Part shown: positions 52,023 through 60,802 of the stretch, one piece after another
Numbering within the stretch: position 1 is the stretch's first letter
Layout: each line of letters starts with the position of its first letter
Origin: Metabacillus idriensis
Lineage (GTDB): Bacteria; Bacillota; Bacilli; Bacillales; Bacillaceae
DNA length: 64,000 nt
Assembly: GCF_009674765.1 (NCBI RefSeq)
Contig: NZ_WKKF01000013.1
Coordinates: forward strand, 24,443 to 88,442
Direction of reading: 5' to 3'
Notes under the pieces: generated by a model
Told to the model about the DNA's origin: nothing
What the model saw: the letters and a program-made list of their open reading frames with translations, nothing else
Database searches by the model: none
Translations under genes and position numbers: made by a program

Positions 52023-52143
52023 CCTTTGTCTCATATATTTGTACAGCGGTAGGAGAGACAAGTCGTTTGAGGAGGTCGTGCTTCCTTTTGCATGATTCCT
52101 TCAGGGGAGAGTTTCTTCCTTTTTACGTCATATGAGACAAAGG
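52023..52143 (+). repeat. 14-bp inverted repeat bracketing the ydcC leader
   Basis: CCTTTGTCTCATAT (52023-52036) and ATATGAGACAAAGG (52130-52143) are perfect inverted repeats 93 nt apart. The right arm runs into the AAAGGGG ribosome binding site of ydcC, so the stem could hide it. Could instead be the ends of a small non-autonomous element. Confidence 0.6.
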
Positions 52144-52153
52144 GGTTGAAAAG

Positions 52154-53164
52154 GTGAAAAAGCACTTTTTATTACTGGCCATTGGATTGCTCGCTGTATT
52201 AATGCTTGCCGGATGCGGAGAGAAATCCAAGACGGATGTTGTGGAAAACCTGGATAAAAAGGTTGAGGAGTTATCGGGGTACAAAGCGAAAGCCCAAATG
52301 ACCCTTCAAACAGGCAGTGAGCCTCAAATTTACGAGGTGGAAATCTGGCATAAGCAGCCTTCATTCTACAGAGTAAACTTGAAGAATGCTGAAAAAGATC
52401 AGAGCCAGATGATTCTCCGCAATAATGAGGGCGTGTTTGTCCTGACGCCGGCCCTTAAGAAAAGCTTCCGTTTCCAAAGCGAATGGCCGCAAAACAGCAG
52501 TCAGGCTTATCTTTTCGAATCACTCGTAAAAGACATTAAGAGCGACGCAGATTCGATTTTTAAATCAACAAAAGACGCTTACGTTTTCGAGACAAAAACA
52601 AATTACCAAAACAGTCAGATGCTTCCTCTCCAAGAGATCACGTTCAATAAAAAGGACCTGAAGCCTTCTGTTGTCAAAGTAATGGACACAGACCGCAATC
52701 CATTAGTTGTAGTGGAGTTTTCAGACTTTGATTTTGATGCGAAATTCGATAAAAACTCATTTGATATGCAAAAGAATATGTCATTTGCAAGCGTAGATGT
52801 TGAAACATCTGCATCAGTTAACTCAGAACCGTTTGCTGTGAAGTATCCTCTTGAGCAGATCGAGGGAGTGAAGCTGACAGAAGAAAAAGAGATGAAAACA
52901 GAGAATGGCAAGCGTGTCGTACAAACGTATGATGGTGAAAAATCCTACACCTTCATTCAGGAAAAAGCAGTCGCCGCCACTGTTGCAACCTCCTCTTTTG
53001 TAAGCGGCGAACCGGTTGACCTTGGTGTTGCTGTCGGAGCTTTAACAGAACAATCTTTAACTTGGACATTCGACGGAGTAGAGTACATGATTGCATCGAA
53101 AGATTTATCTCAGGAAGAGATGATTCGTGTAGCTCAATCCGTACAGGGTCAGGCAATTAAGTAA
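52154..53164 (+). CDS. ydcC: outer-membrane-lipoprotein-carrier-like lipoprotein YdcC
   Basis: 336 residues, GTG start. Lipoprotein signal with lipobox LMLAGC (Cys21), then a LolA/LolB-like beta-sheet domain of the DUF4367/DUF2092 type (VEELSGYKAKAQMTLQTG). Anchored outside the membrane. Between acpS and alr as in B. subtilis, where ydcC belongs to the SigE sporulation regulon. Confidence 0.88.
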   Translation: MKKHFLLLAIGLLAVLMLAGCGEKSKTDVVENLDKKVEELSGYKAKAQMTLQTGSEPQIYEVEIWHKQPSFYRVNLKNAEKDQSQMILRNNEGVFVLTPALKKSFRFQSEWPQNSSQAYLFESLVKDIKSDADSIFKSTKDAYVFETKTNYQNSQMLPLQEITFNKKDLKPSVVKVMDTDRNPLVVVEFSDFDFDAKFDKNSFDMQKNMSFASVDVETSASVNSEPFAVKYPLEQIEGVKLTEEKEMKTENGKRVVQTYDGEKSYTFIQEKAVAATVATSSFVSGEPVDLGVAVGALTEQSLTWTFDGVEYMIASKDLSQEEMIRVAQSVQGQAIK

Positions 53165-53169
53165 TCAAA

Positions 53170-53200
53170 CTTGGATGGCATTTGGGCCATCCAAGTTTTT
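53170..53200 (+). terminator. terminator of ydcC
   Basis: CTTGGATGGC-atttg-GGCCATCCAAG stem, then TTTTT. Confidence 0.85.
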
Positions 53201-53217
53201 TATGATTTCTGCGAGCT

Positions 53218-53322
53218 GGATAGTAAGAACCCAAGTCCCGATAGTGAAACCGGATGTGAGGAGAGTTAGGGAACTCCAGCGGATAGTGAGACGCAATTTT
53301 TGGATAGTAAAGCTGAATCTCA
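53218..53322 (+). repeat. five-unit array of exact 21-nt period
   Basis: Units start at 53218, 53239, 53260, 53281 and 53302 and begin GGATAGTAAGAACCC, CGATAGTGAAACC, GGAGAGTTAGGGAAC, GGATAGTGAGACGC and GGATAGTAAAGC. Core AGTGAAACC is shared with the 21801-21905 array. The rest of the 415-bp gap up to alr holds only the alr promoter. Confidence 0.75.
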
Positions 53323-53512
53323 AGCTCCAAATGACTCTTTTGAAGGGATCAAAATGCCAAGTGCAGCTAGAAAAGGTTATATAAGTGAATGAAATGACAG
53401 TTTGACAATTTTTTTATATCCACAATTAATCTTTCGCATCAAAGAACTTACCGCAGAACTAATTTCTCCGTATTACCCCCTTAAAATCCTGCCTATTTGG
53501 AACCGATTTCAT

Positions 53513-53542
53513 TTGACAAAAGAACTCTATACCATTGATAAT
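53513..53542 (+). promoter_or_regulatory. SigA promoter of alr
   Basis: TTGACA (53513-53518), 18-nt spacer, GATAAT (53537-53542), 38 bp before the alr start codon. Confidence 0.55.
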
Positions 53543-53579
53543 CAGCAATAGAAAAGACAATCATGAGGAAGTGTAGGAC

Positions 53580-54764
53580 ATGGGAAATTCTTTTTACCGC
53601 GATACTTGGGCTGAAATTGATTTAGATGCGATATACAGCAATGTGAAATCTATGAAAAAACATATAGGCGAAAACACGCAGCTGATTGCGGTTGTGAAGG
53701 CCAATGCTTATGGCCATGGAGATACAGAGGTGGCTAAGGCGGCTCTTGAAGCAGGCGCGGGCATGCTGGCAGTAGCTTTCTTAGATGAAGCACTCGTCTT
53801 ACGTGATGCAGGGTTTGAAGCGCCGATCCTTGTGATGGGTGCATCCCGGCCGAAAGATGTGCAAATCGCTGTGGATCAGAACATTATTTTAACAGCTCCT
53901 TCTTTTGAATGGCTGACGGAAGCTGAAAAGAATGTTCATAAAGGAACTTTATCTGTCCATCTGAAAATTGATACCGGAATGGGCCGCCTCGGTGTCCGTT
54001 CAGAGGAAGACCTTCAGCAGGCGTTTAAATTTACAGAAGGAAATCCGGGTGTGAAAATAGAAGGTGTTTTTACGCATTTTGCAACAGCAGATGAGCTTGA
54101 TACAGCTTATTTCAACAAGCAGTACGCTGTGTTCACATCAATGGCGCGGATGGCTGCTCAATATGACGGTGTGATGATTCACTGCGGCAATAGTGCGACG
54201 GGACTTCGTTTTCCTGAAAAATTAGTTCACGCTGTGAGACTGGGAATCTCTATGTACGGTCTTAGTCCTTCGATGGAAATAAAACCTGAACTGCCTTATG
54301 AGCTGAAAGAAGCGTTTTCCCTTCATTCAAAGCTTGTCCATGTGAAAAAAATCAGCAAAGGCGAAAAAGTAAGCTACGGAGCTACTTATACTGCTGAAGA
54401 AGATGAATGGATCGGGACGATTCCGATTGGATATGCAGATGGATGGGTGCGCCGTTTGAGAGAATCAGATGTTCTGATTGATGGCGAAAGGATGCCAATT
54501 GTTGGAAGGATTTGCATGGATCAATGCATGGTTAAGCTTTCCTCCTATAAAGAAATCGGGACAAAGGTAACGTTAATCGGCAGGCAAAAAGATGAGTGTA
54601 TTTCTGTGGATGAAGTGGCAGAAAGACTGGAAACCATCAACTATGAAGTGCCTTGTACAATAACTTTGCGCGTTCCCCGTATGTTTTTGAAAAATAAGAG
54701 TATAATTGAAGTGAGAAACTCTCTTTTTTGCGGCATGAAAAAGGTGACGGATTGTCCGGAATAG
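53580..54764 (+). CDS. alr: alanine racemase
   Basis: 394 residues. PLP enzyme interconverting L- and D-alanine, source of D-Ala for ddl. PLP-lysine in VVKANAYGHGD, VSYGATYTA with the second catalytic Tyr, IGYADGWVRRL, RICMDQCMV. Fold-type III barrel plus beta domain. AGGAAGTG precedes the ATG. First gene of the alr-ndoAI-ndoA group. Confidence 0.96.
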   Translation: MGNSFYRDTWAEIDLDAIYSNVKSMKKHIGENTQLIAVVKANAYGHGDTEVAKAALEAGAGMLAVAFLDEALVLRDAGFEAPILVMGASRPKDVQIAVDQNIILTAPSFEWLTEAEKNVHKGTLSVHLKIDTGMGRLGVRSEEDLQQAFKFTEGNPGVKIEGVFTHFATADELDTAYFNKQYAVFTSMARMAAQYDGVMIHCGNSATGLRFPEKLVHAVRLGISMYGLSPSMEIKPELPYELKEAFSLHSKLVHVKKISKGEKVSYGATYTAEEDEWIGTIPIGYADGWVRRLRESDVLIDGERMPIVGRICMDQCMVKLSSYKEIGTKVTLIGRQKDECISVDEVAERLETINYEVPCTITLRVPRMFLKNKSIIEVRNSLFCGMKKVTDCPE

Positions 54765-54908
54765 AAGAAGGGATGAATAAAAATGCTTTTGCAAAGCCGA
54801 TAATAGTGTTGAATTATTAGAAAATAACTTTGCTTCTTGCATTGATAGTGTTATTATTGTATGTGGAATGGAATAATAGGTGTGTGAGTTTGGTGGAGGT
54901 GTATGTTT

Positions 54909-55190
54909 GTGTCTGAATCCAGCGCAACAACAGAAATCTTAATTCGTTTACCGCAAGCATTAGTCTCGGAATTAGACGGTCTTGTCAAACAAGAGAATGG
55001 GAACCGAAGCGAGTTAATTTATCAAGCAACAAAGATGTATATCCGCGAGCGCAAGAAACGCCAAATACGCGAGTCGATGAGACGGGGATATATGGAGATG
55101 GCTAAGATTAACTTAAACATTGCTTCCGAAGCATTTCAAGCTGAATCAGAGGCTGACCACACCGTTGAACGCTTAGTAAGCGGGGGTTAA
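54909..55190 (+). CDS. ndoAI: antitoxin EndoAI (MazE-like)
   Basis: 93 residues from GTG 54909 (as B. subtilis NdoAI), with GGAGGTG 7 nt upstream; the ATG at 54903 is too near it. Ribbon-helix-helix N-terminus ([19 protein letters not shown]) and C-terminal [19 protein letters not shown] tail that binds the toxin. Autoregulates with the toxin; stop is 4 nt before ndoA. Confidence 0.93.
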   Translation: MSESSATTEILIRLPQALVSELDGLVKQENGNRSELIYQATKMYIRERKKRQIRESMRRGYMEMAKINLNIASEAFQAESEADHTVERLVSGG

Positions 55191-55194
55191 TCCT

Positions 55195-55545
55195 TTGATT
55201 GTCAAACGCGGCGACGTTTATTTTGCTGATTTATCACCCGTTGTTGGCTCTGAGCAAGGGGGCGTCCGTCCAGTGCTGATCATCCAGAATGATATCGGAA
55301 ACAGGTTCAGTCCAACGGTCATCATAGCAGCTATTACCGCTCAAATTCAAAAAGCGAAATTGCCAACTCATGTGGAGATTGATTCCAAGCGTTATGGATT
55401 TGAACGTGATTCTGTTATACTGTTAGAGCAGATTCGAACAATTGATAAACAGAGATTGACTGATAAGATTACACACTTAGATGATGAAATGATGGATAAA
55501 GTGGACGAAGCTCTGCAAATTAGCTTAGGACTCATTGATTTTTAA
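55195..55545 (+). CDS. ndoA: endoribonuclease EndoA (MazF)
   Basis: 116 residues, TTG start, GGGGG before it. MazF/PemK toxin that cuts RNA at UACAU-type sites in Bacillus. Sequence [29 protein letters not shown] and [14 protein letters not shown] match B. subtilis EndoA nearly along its length. Inhibited by EndoAI. Compare the diverged PemK-like protein at 10-717. Confidence 0.97.
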   Translation: MIVKRGDVYFADLSPVVGSEQGGVRPVLIIQNDIGNRFSPTVIIAAITAQIQKAKLPTHVEIDSKRYGFERDSVILLEQIRTIDKQRLTDKITHLDDEMMDKVDEALQISLGLIDF

Positions 55546-55572
55546 AAACTAAAAAAACATTATTTTTTAGGA

Positions 55573-55600
55573 AGTTGCTCCCATTAGGCAACTTTTTTTT
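55573..55600 (+). terminator. terminator after ndoA
   Basis: AGTTGC and GCAACT stem with a run of T. Confidence 0.8.
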
Positions 55601-55686
55601 ATTTTATTGGCATAAATCGGTATAATGTAAAGTGGAATAACTTGTTTACTTTTTTACCCATACGATAAGAGGGGGATAATCTGCAC

Positions 55687-56523
55687 ATGAAGGATGCATC
55701 TAATCCAGTACTTGATTTTGTTCTGGCTCATCAAAATGAGATCTTGAATGAATGGAAAGACAGTCTGAAAGATTTGGGAGATCAGAAGTACTCTAACATC
55801 CTTTCAGATCAAGTATTTTTAAATACCTGCAATGAATATCTGCAAATCTTAATCAGCTATATGAAAAACCCGGGAAGCGATCAGACTGAAAAGGTTTCTG
55901 ACTATGCCCACAGGGTTGTTCAATTGGGCTGGAGCCTAAAGTATATATCTGAAGGATTAAAGCAGCTGTCTTTAATTATCTTCACAAAAATGACGGATGG
56001 CCTTCCGGAAGATAAAAAAATGAAAATAGTGTGGGAGTTTGACAAGTCGCTTTCACCAATCAATAATGAATTAATTCATCAATATGCAGCATCATGGGAG
56101 CGTACGGTTTCTCTGCAGAAGATTGCCCTGCAGGAATTATCGGCTCCGCTTATTCCGATATTTGATAACATTACAATTATGCCGTTAGTTGGTACAATTG
56201 ATACAGAGAGAGCAAAGCAAATCATGGAGAACCTGCTTACGGGTGTTGTAAAGCATCGTGCGCAAGTTGTTTTAATTGATATTACAGGTGTCCCGGTTGT
56301 GGACACAATGGTTGCTCATCATATTATTCAGGCTTCAGAAGCTGTTCGCCTTGTAGGCGCAAAATGCCTCCTTGTGGGAATCAGGCCTGAGATTGCTCAG
56401 ACAATCGTGAACCTTGGCATTGATTTAAGTCAGGTAATTACGAAGAACAGTCTTCAAAAAGGAATGGAAGCTGCACTTGAAATGACAAATCGACAAATAG
56501 TAGAAATGGGGGATTCACAATGA
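55687..56523 (+). CDS. rsbR: stressosome protein RsbR
   Basis: 278 residues (274 in B. subtilis). N-terminal globin-like sensor domain (about 1-145) and C-terminal STAS domain. Thr173 and Thr207 have the 34-residue spacing of the RsbT targets Thr171 and Thr205. Builds the stressosome with RsbS and, with it, holds RsbT until stress. GAGGGGG before the ATG. First gene of the eight-gene sigB operon. Confidence 0.95.
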   Translation: MKDASNPVLDFVLAHQNEILNEWKDSLKDLGDQKYSNILSDQVFLNTCNEYLQILISYMKNPGSDQTEKVSDYAHRVVQLGWSLKYISEGLKQLSLIIFTKMTDGLPEDKKMKIVWEFDKSLSPINNELIHQYAASWERTVSLQKIALQELSAPLIPIFDNITIMPLVGTIDTERAKQIMENLLTGVVKHRAQVVLIDITGVPVVDTMVAHHIIQASEAVRLVGAKCLLVGIRPEIAQTIVNLGIDLSQVITKNSLQKGMEAALEMTNRQIVEMGDSQ

Positions 56524-56885
56524 GAACTCCAAGAATACCGATTTTAAAGCTTCATAACTGTCTGCTTGTATCTATTCAGTGGGAACTTGATGATCAGACT
56601 GCCCTGCAGTTTCAGGAAGATCTGCTTCATAAAATCCACGAAACAGGTGCAAGCGGTGTTGTCATAGATTTAACCTCCGTAGATGTAATTGATTCTTTTA
56701 TCGCCAAGGTTTTAGGTGATGTTATCGGCATGTCGAAATTAATGGGAGCTAAAGTTGTTTTAACAGGCATTCAGCCTGCGGTAGCAATTACCCTCATTGA
56801 GCTTGGCATTCACCTTGCTGATGTCCAAACCGCGCTTGACCTGGAAAAAGGACTTGAAACATTACAACAGGAGCTGGGGGAATAA
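56520..56885 (+). CDS. rsbS: stressosome scaffold RsbS
   Basis: 121 residues, STAS domain alone. Ser59 in VIDSFIAK is the RsbT phosphorylation site. Core of the stressosome. ATGA overlap with rsbR. Confidence 0.96.
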   Translation: MRTPRIPILKLHNCLLVSIQWELDDQTALQFQEDLLHKIHETGASGVVIDLTSVDVIDSFIAKVLGDVIGMSKLMGAKVVLTGIQPAVAITLIELGIHLADVQTALDLEKGLETLQQELGE

Positions 56886-56887
56886 GC

Positions 56888-57289
56888 ATGGATAACCAAT
56901 CCTGTGTAAAAATCATTACGGAGTGGGACATTGTTGCTGCACGGCAGCTTGGACGCAATGTTGCAAAAGAACTCGGGTTTGGTACGGTAGACCAAGCGAG
57001 GATTACGACAGCTATTTCCGAATTAGCCCGTAATATATATTTGTATGCTGGACAAGGCCAAATTTGCATTGAGCAGATCAGCGAATTCAGTAAAAAAGGT
57101 TTAAAAATAATAGCCATTGATAACGGACCAGGAATACCAGATATCCGAAAAGTGATGGAAGACGGCTTTTCAACATCTGGTGGGTTAGGAGCCGGATTGC
57201 CTGGAGTAAAACGCCTGATGGATGAATTCAGCATTAATACCGTCTTAGGAGAGGGAACGGATATCCAAGCTGTCAAATGGCTTCGCTAG
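56888..57289 (+). CDS. rsbT: serine/threonine kinase RsbT
   Basis: 133 residues. GHKL-type kinase: ISELARNIYLYAG (N-box), DNGPGIPD and GGLGAGLPGVKRL (G boxes). Phosphorylates RsbS and RsbR under stress, leaves the stressosome and activates RsbU. Two bases after rsbS. Confidence 0.96.
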   Translation: MDNQSCVKIITEWDIVAARQLGRNVAKELGFGTVDQARITTAISELARNIYLYAGQGQICIEQISEFSKKGLKIIAIDNGPGIPDIRKVMEDGFSTSGGLGAGLPGVKRLMDEFSINTVLGEGTDIQAVKWLR

Positions 57290-57300
57290 GAGGAAGCTTG

Positions 57301-58308
57301 ATGGATTTTAAGGAAGTCATTGAATCGAAGTATCAGGAAATACTAAGTCATTATATGCAGGAATTAACAGAAACGGCTTTGTACCAGGGGCAAAAGTTCA
57401 GCAGAAAAGCAATAGAGGAGCAGGTGCCCCCTGAGGAAATTATCAGTTTGCACCGTAAAGTGCTGCAAGATTTATTTCCTGATGTAGATCAAGATGTTTT
57501 GCACTCTCTCGACTTTCTTTTAGAGGTCATGATGGGGTACGGTCTGGCCTATCAGGAGCATCAAAGCCTGCGGGATAAGCAGCAGGAGATTAAGTCTGAG
57601 ATTCAAGTAGCTTTGAATGTTCAGCAGATGCTTTTGGAAACGTCAGTGCCTACAGTGCCGAATCTTGATATAGGTGCAATAAGTGTACCCGCGAAGCATA
57701 TGAACGGGGATTACTACCATTTTGTTTATGATGAAGAAAGCGTAAGTATCGCCATCGCTGATGTAATCGGGAAAGGAATACCCGCTGCACTCTGTATGTC
57801 GATGATCAAATATGCAATGGACAGCTTGCCGGAGTCCCGCAGATCTCCAAGCCGTGTTCTGGAAAATCTGAACAGGGTTGTTGAGCATAACGTAGACCCG
57901 AGCATGTTCATTACAATGTTCTATGGAATGTATGATACGGAAACTCATGAGTTTATCTATGGATCAGCGGGCCACGAGCCTGGATTTTATTACAGCGCTA
58001 AAGAGGACTGTTTTCATGACATGAATACAAAAGGTCTGGTCCTTGGTATTGATCAATCCATAAAGTACAAGCAATACAGCAGAATCGTGGAAAAAGGCGA
58101 TATGATTGTTTTGCTTTCAGATGGTGTAACTGAGTCGAAAACAAATGAAGAGTTCATTGAACGTGATTTCATTACGAACCTCATTAAAAAATACAGTGAT
58201 TTGAATGCACAGGGTATTGTAGATAATATTTATAAAGATTTTTTGCAGATGCAGGATTTTGAGCTGCGGGATGATTTTACGCTGATTATTTTAAAACGCG
58301 AGGTTTAA
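57301..58308 (+). CDS. rsbU: PP2C phosphatase RsbU
   Basis: 335 residues from ATG 57301 with AGGAGG upstream (length of B. subtilis RsbU). N-terminal four-helix RsbT-binding domain, C-terminal PP2C domain with AKHMNGDYYHF, VIGKGIPAAL, MIVLLSDGVTESK metal motifs. Dephosphorylates RsbV. The stop codon lies inside the -35 region of the SigB promoter. Confidence 0.96.
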   Translation: MDFKEVIESKYQEILSHYMQELTETALYQGQKFSRKAIEEQVPPEEIISLHRKVLQDLFPDVDQDVLHSLDFLLEVMMGYGLAYQEHQSLRDKQQEIKSEIQVALNVQQMLLETSVPTVPNLDIGAISVPAKHMNGDYYHFVYDEESVSIAIADVIGKGIPAALCMSMIKYAMDSLPESRRSPSRVLENLNRVVEHNVDPSMFITMFYGMYDTETHEFIYGSAGHEPGFYYSAKEDCFHDMNTKGLVLGIDQSIKYKQYSRIVEKGDMIVLLSDGVTESKTNEEFIERDFITNLIKKYSDLNAQGIVDNIYKDFLQMQDFELRDDFTLIILKREV

Positions 58309-58328
58309 CTTGTAAAAAAAGTGGGTAT
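58303..58328 (+). promoter_or_regulatory. internal SigB promoter of rsbV-rsbW-sigB-rsbX
   Basis: GTTTAA (58303-58308), 14-nt spacer, GGGTAT (58323-58328). The -35 overlaps the rsbU stop. Gives positive autoregulation of the last four genes. Confidence 0.85.
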
Positions 58329-58370
58329 TTGTTTTATTAGCTTACAAGTAATCTTACTGGGGTGATATTG

Positions 58371-58703
58371 ATGAATTTAAATATAAATGTTAATCGATCA
58401 GAGGAACATATTCAAATAGAATTGGCTGGAGAAATTGATGCTTACACAGCACCGAAATTAAGAGAAGAACTAATGCCGCTTGCAGAAGAGGGAAAACCTG
58501 TCATGATCGTAAGCCTTAAGGATGTCTCTTACATGGACAGCACAGGACTTGGCGCATTTGTTGGCTTGCTTAAAGCTGTGAGAAAAAATGAGGGCGATTT
58601 AAAGCTTGTTAATTTATCCGCTCGTTTGGAAAGACTATTCAACATAACGGGACTGAGTGATATTATTGACATTTCTTCTAAATCAGAAGGTGGGGTTCGA
58701 TGA
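58371..58703 (+). CDS. rsbV: anti-anti-sigma factor RsbV
   Basis: 110 residues from ATG 58371 with GGGGTG upstream. STAS domain with the phosphorylatable Ser57 in YMDSTGLG. Unphosphorylated RsbV takes RsbW from SigB. 4-nt overlap with rsbW. Confidence 0.96.
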   Translation: MNLNINVNRSEEHIQIELAGEIDAYTAPKLREELMPLAEEGKPVMIVSLKDVSYMDSTGLGAFVGLLKAVRKNEGDLKLVNLSARLERLFNITGLSDIIDISSKSEGGVR

Positions 58704-59182
58704 AACAATTAGTGGATTACATCGAGGTGAAAATACCTGCTAAACCGGAATTTGTCGGCATTGTCCGTTTGACACTTTCTGGTATTGCCAGCAGAATGGG
58801 TTACTCTTATGATGAAATTGAAGATTTGAAAATCGCAACAAGCGAAGCATGTACAAATGCTGTGCAGCACGCATACGAAAAAATTGAAGGCGGAGAAGTC
58901 ATGATCGGGTTTGGCCTTTACGACGACCGTCTTGAAGTAATGGTGTCAGACAGCGGTCAAAGCTTCAATTTTGAACAAAAGAAAAACGAACTGGGTCCAT
59001 ATTCTGCTGCAAACCCTGTTGACCAACTTCCAGAAGGAGGGTTGGGGCTCTACTTGATGGAAACGCTCATGGATGAAGTTCGTGTGCAGATCGATTCCGG
59101 CGTTACCGTCTTTATGACAAAGTATTTAAACGGGGAGCGAGTAGAACATGACACAACCATCCAAAACTACGAAGCGAACTAA
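58700..59182 (+). CDS. rsbW: anti-sigma factor and kinase RsbW
   Basis: 160 residues. GHKL fold: [36 protein letters not shown]. Binds SigB or phosphorylates RsbV. Its last 35 nt overlap sigB. Confidence 0.96.
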   Translation: MKQLVDYIEVKIPAKPEFVGIVRLTLSGIASRMGYSYDEIEDLKIATSEACTNAVQHAYEKIEGGEVMIGFGLYDDRLEVMVSDSGQSFNFEQKKNELGPYSAANPVDQLPEGGLGLYLMETLMDEVRVQIDSGVTVFMTKYLNGERVEHDTTIQNYEAN

Positions 59183-59936
59183 AGAAGAAATCAATGAATT
59201 GATTTTCGATTTTCAGCACAATCAAAATGAAGATGCTCAGCTTTTTCTTGTCGAATATTACAGCGGGCTGGTTGAAACTCTCGCAAAGAAATATTCAAGA
59301 GGCAAAAGCTTTCATGAAGACTTAAAACAGGTGGGCATGATTGGCTTGCTTGGTGCAATCCGCCGCTATGACCCTGAGTTCGGAAAGACGTTTGAAGCGT
59401 TTGCCATTCCGACTGTCATCGGTGAAATCAAGCGATTCCTTCGCGATAAAACATGGAGTGTTCATGTTCCGAGAAGAATTAAAGAGCTTGGACCTAAAAT
59501 AAAAATGGCTGTAGACGAATTGACAAATTCCCTTCAGCGCTCACCGCTTGTTCATGAAATAGCAGACTATCTTGAGGTGACAGAGGAAGAAGTGCTCGAG
59601 ACGATGGAGATGGGCAAAAGCTATCAGGCTTTATCTGTCGATCATTCAATTGAGGCTGATTCCGACGGCAGCACAGTAACAATTCTTGATATCGTAGGAT
59701 CAAAGGAAGAAGGATACGAGCAAGTTAATCAAAAGCTTATGCTTGAAAGTGTTCTTCACGTTCTGTCTGACCGTGAAAAAGAAATTATTCATCACACATA
59801 TATTTTAAATAAGAGTCAAAAGGAAGCGGGAGAAATCCTTGGTATTTCTCAAATGCATGTATCTAGACTTCAAAGAAGAGCGATTACGAAGTTAAAAGAA
59901 GCACTTTCGGCTGACTTATCGATGGGGCAGCATTAA
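59148..59936 (+). CDS. sigB: general stress sigma factor SigB
   Basis: 262 residues. Sigma-70 regions 2 (QVGMIGLLGAIRRYDPEFGK, FAIPTVIGEIKRFLRDKTWSVHVPRR split here), 3 and 4 (ILGISQMHVSRLQRRAI). Recognises GTTTAA-N13-15-GGGTAT promoters. Overlaps rsbW, so stoichiometry is fixed by coupling. 1-nt overlap with rsbX. Confidence 0.97.
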   Translation: MTQPSKTTKRTKEEINELIFDFQHNQNEDAQLFLVEYYSGLVETLAKKYSRGKSFHEDLKQVGMIGLLGAIRRYDPEFGKTFEAFAIPTVIGEIKRFLRDKTWSVHVPRRIKELGPKIKMAVDELTNSLQRSPLVHEIADYLEVTEEEVLETMEMGKSYQALSVDHSIEADSDGSTVTILDIVGSKEEGYEQVNQKLMLESVLHVLSDREKEIIHHTYILNKSQKEAGEILGISQMHVSRLQRRAITKLKEALSADLSMGQH

Positions 59937-60535
59937 TGATTCAAATTGAAGAAAACAATCATGTCTACGCATATGCTTATCAAATGCAAAAAGAAGGTAA
60001 AACGTTATGCGGGGACAGTTTCTTGATTAAATCAACTGAAGACTATTTCATATGTGCTGTTGCAGACGGACTCGGCAGCGGTGAACGGGCTTATGAATCT
60101 TCTTCTGCCATTAAAGAAGTCGTTGAGGAATTGCATGCTGAAGACGTTGGCCTGATGATCGAGAAATCAAATGAGGTGCTGAAAAATAAGCGCGGAGCAA
60201 CTGTTGCTATATTTAAAGCGTATTTTAAACAGAATCAATTTACATTCAGTTCTGTTGGAAATATCCGATTTGTCCTCTATTCTCCGTCTGGCACGTTTGT
60301 CTATCCTCTTCCTGTGCTTGGCTATATGTCAGGAAAACCTCAGAAATTCCGTGTTCAATCCTTTGCATATGATCCTGGGGCGAAATTCATTATCCATTCT
60401 GATGGACTAAACATTCCTGCTGTAAAATCACTGCTTAAGGATAACCGGACAATTGAAGATATTTCAAATCAGCTTGAGCCTTATACAATATCAAGGCAAG
60501 ATGATTTAACCTACGTAGTCGGTCAGCTATTCTAG
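59936..60535 (+). CDS. rsbX: phosphatase RsbX
   Basis: 199 residues. PP2C-type: GDSFLIKSTED, VADGLGSGERA, HSDGLNIPA. Removes phosphates from RsbS and RsbR to reset the stressosome. Last gene of the operon; a weak hairpin and T-run follow. Confidence 0.94.
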   Translation: MIQIEENNHVYAYAYQMQKEGKTLCGDSFLIKSTEDYFICAVADGLGSGERAYESSSAIKEVVEELHAEDVGLMIEKSNEVLKNKRGATVAIFKAYFKQNQFTFSSVGNIRFVLYSPSGTFVYPLPVLGYMSGKPQKFRVQSFAYDPGAKFIIHSDGLNIPAVKSLLKDNRTIEDISNQLEPYTISRQDDLTYVVGQLF

Positions 60536-60606
60536 TTGACGGCTTTTTTTATTGTTTAGGAAATTATAAAATGTAAAAGGTTGTGGATATTTAAATAAAG
60601 TTATCT

Positions 60607-60727
60607 ACGGCAAGCGCAAGCGCCTAGATCCTCGGTCAGAACGAATCCGCCAAAAAAGTCGGGACCCGGACTTTTCTGTCGAATTCTTATCTGCCTGACG
60701 GATCTGACCAAGGCGCTTGCGCTTTTG
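60607..60727. repeat. large hairpin repeat element, complete copy
   Basis: Outer arms GCGCAAGCGCCT (60614-60625) and AGGCGCTTGCGC (60711-60722) pair perfectly; within them ATCCTCGGTCAG/CTGACGGAT, then AAGTCGGG/CCCGGACTT. A three-step cruciform between rsbX and tex. Confidence 0.75.
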
Positions 60728-60802
60728 TTCTTTGGAGCATTTTTTAAAGTTCGCGTCTTTTGGTAAAATGTTTCTAAGTCTTTATTTTGGGGAGGGAAAA
60801 GA

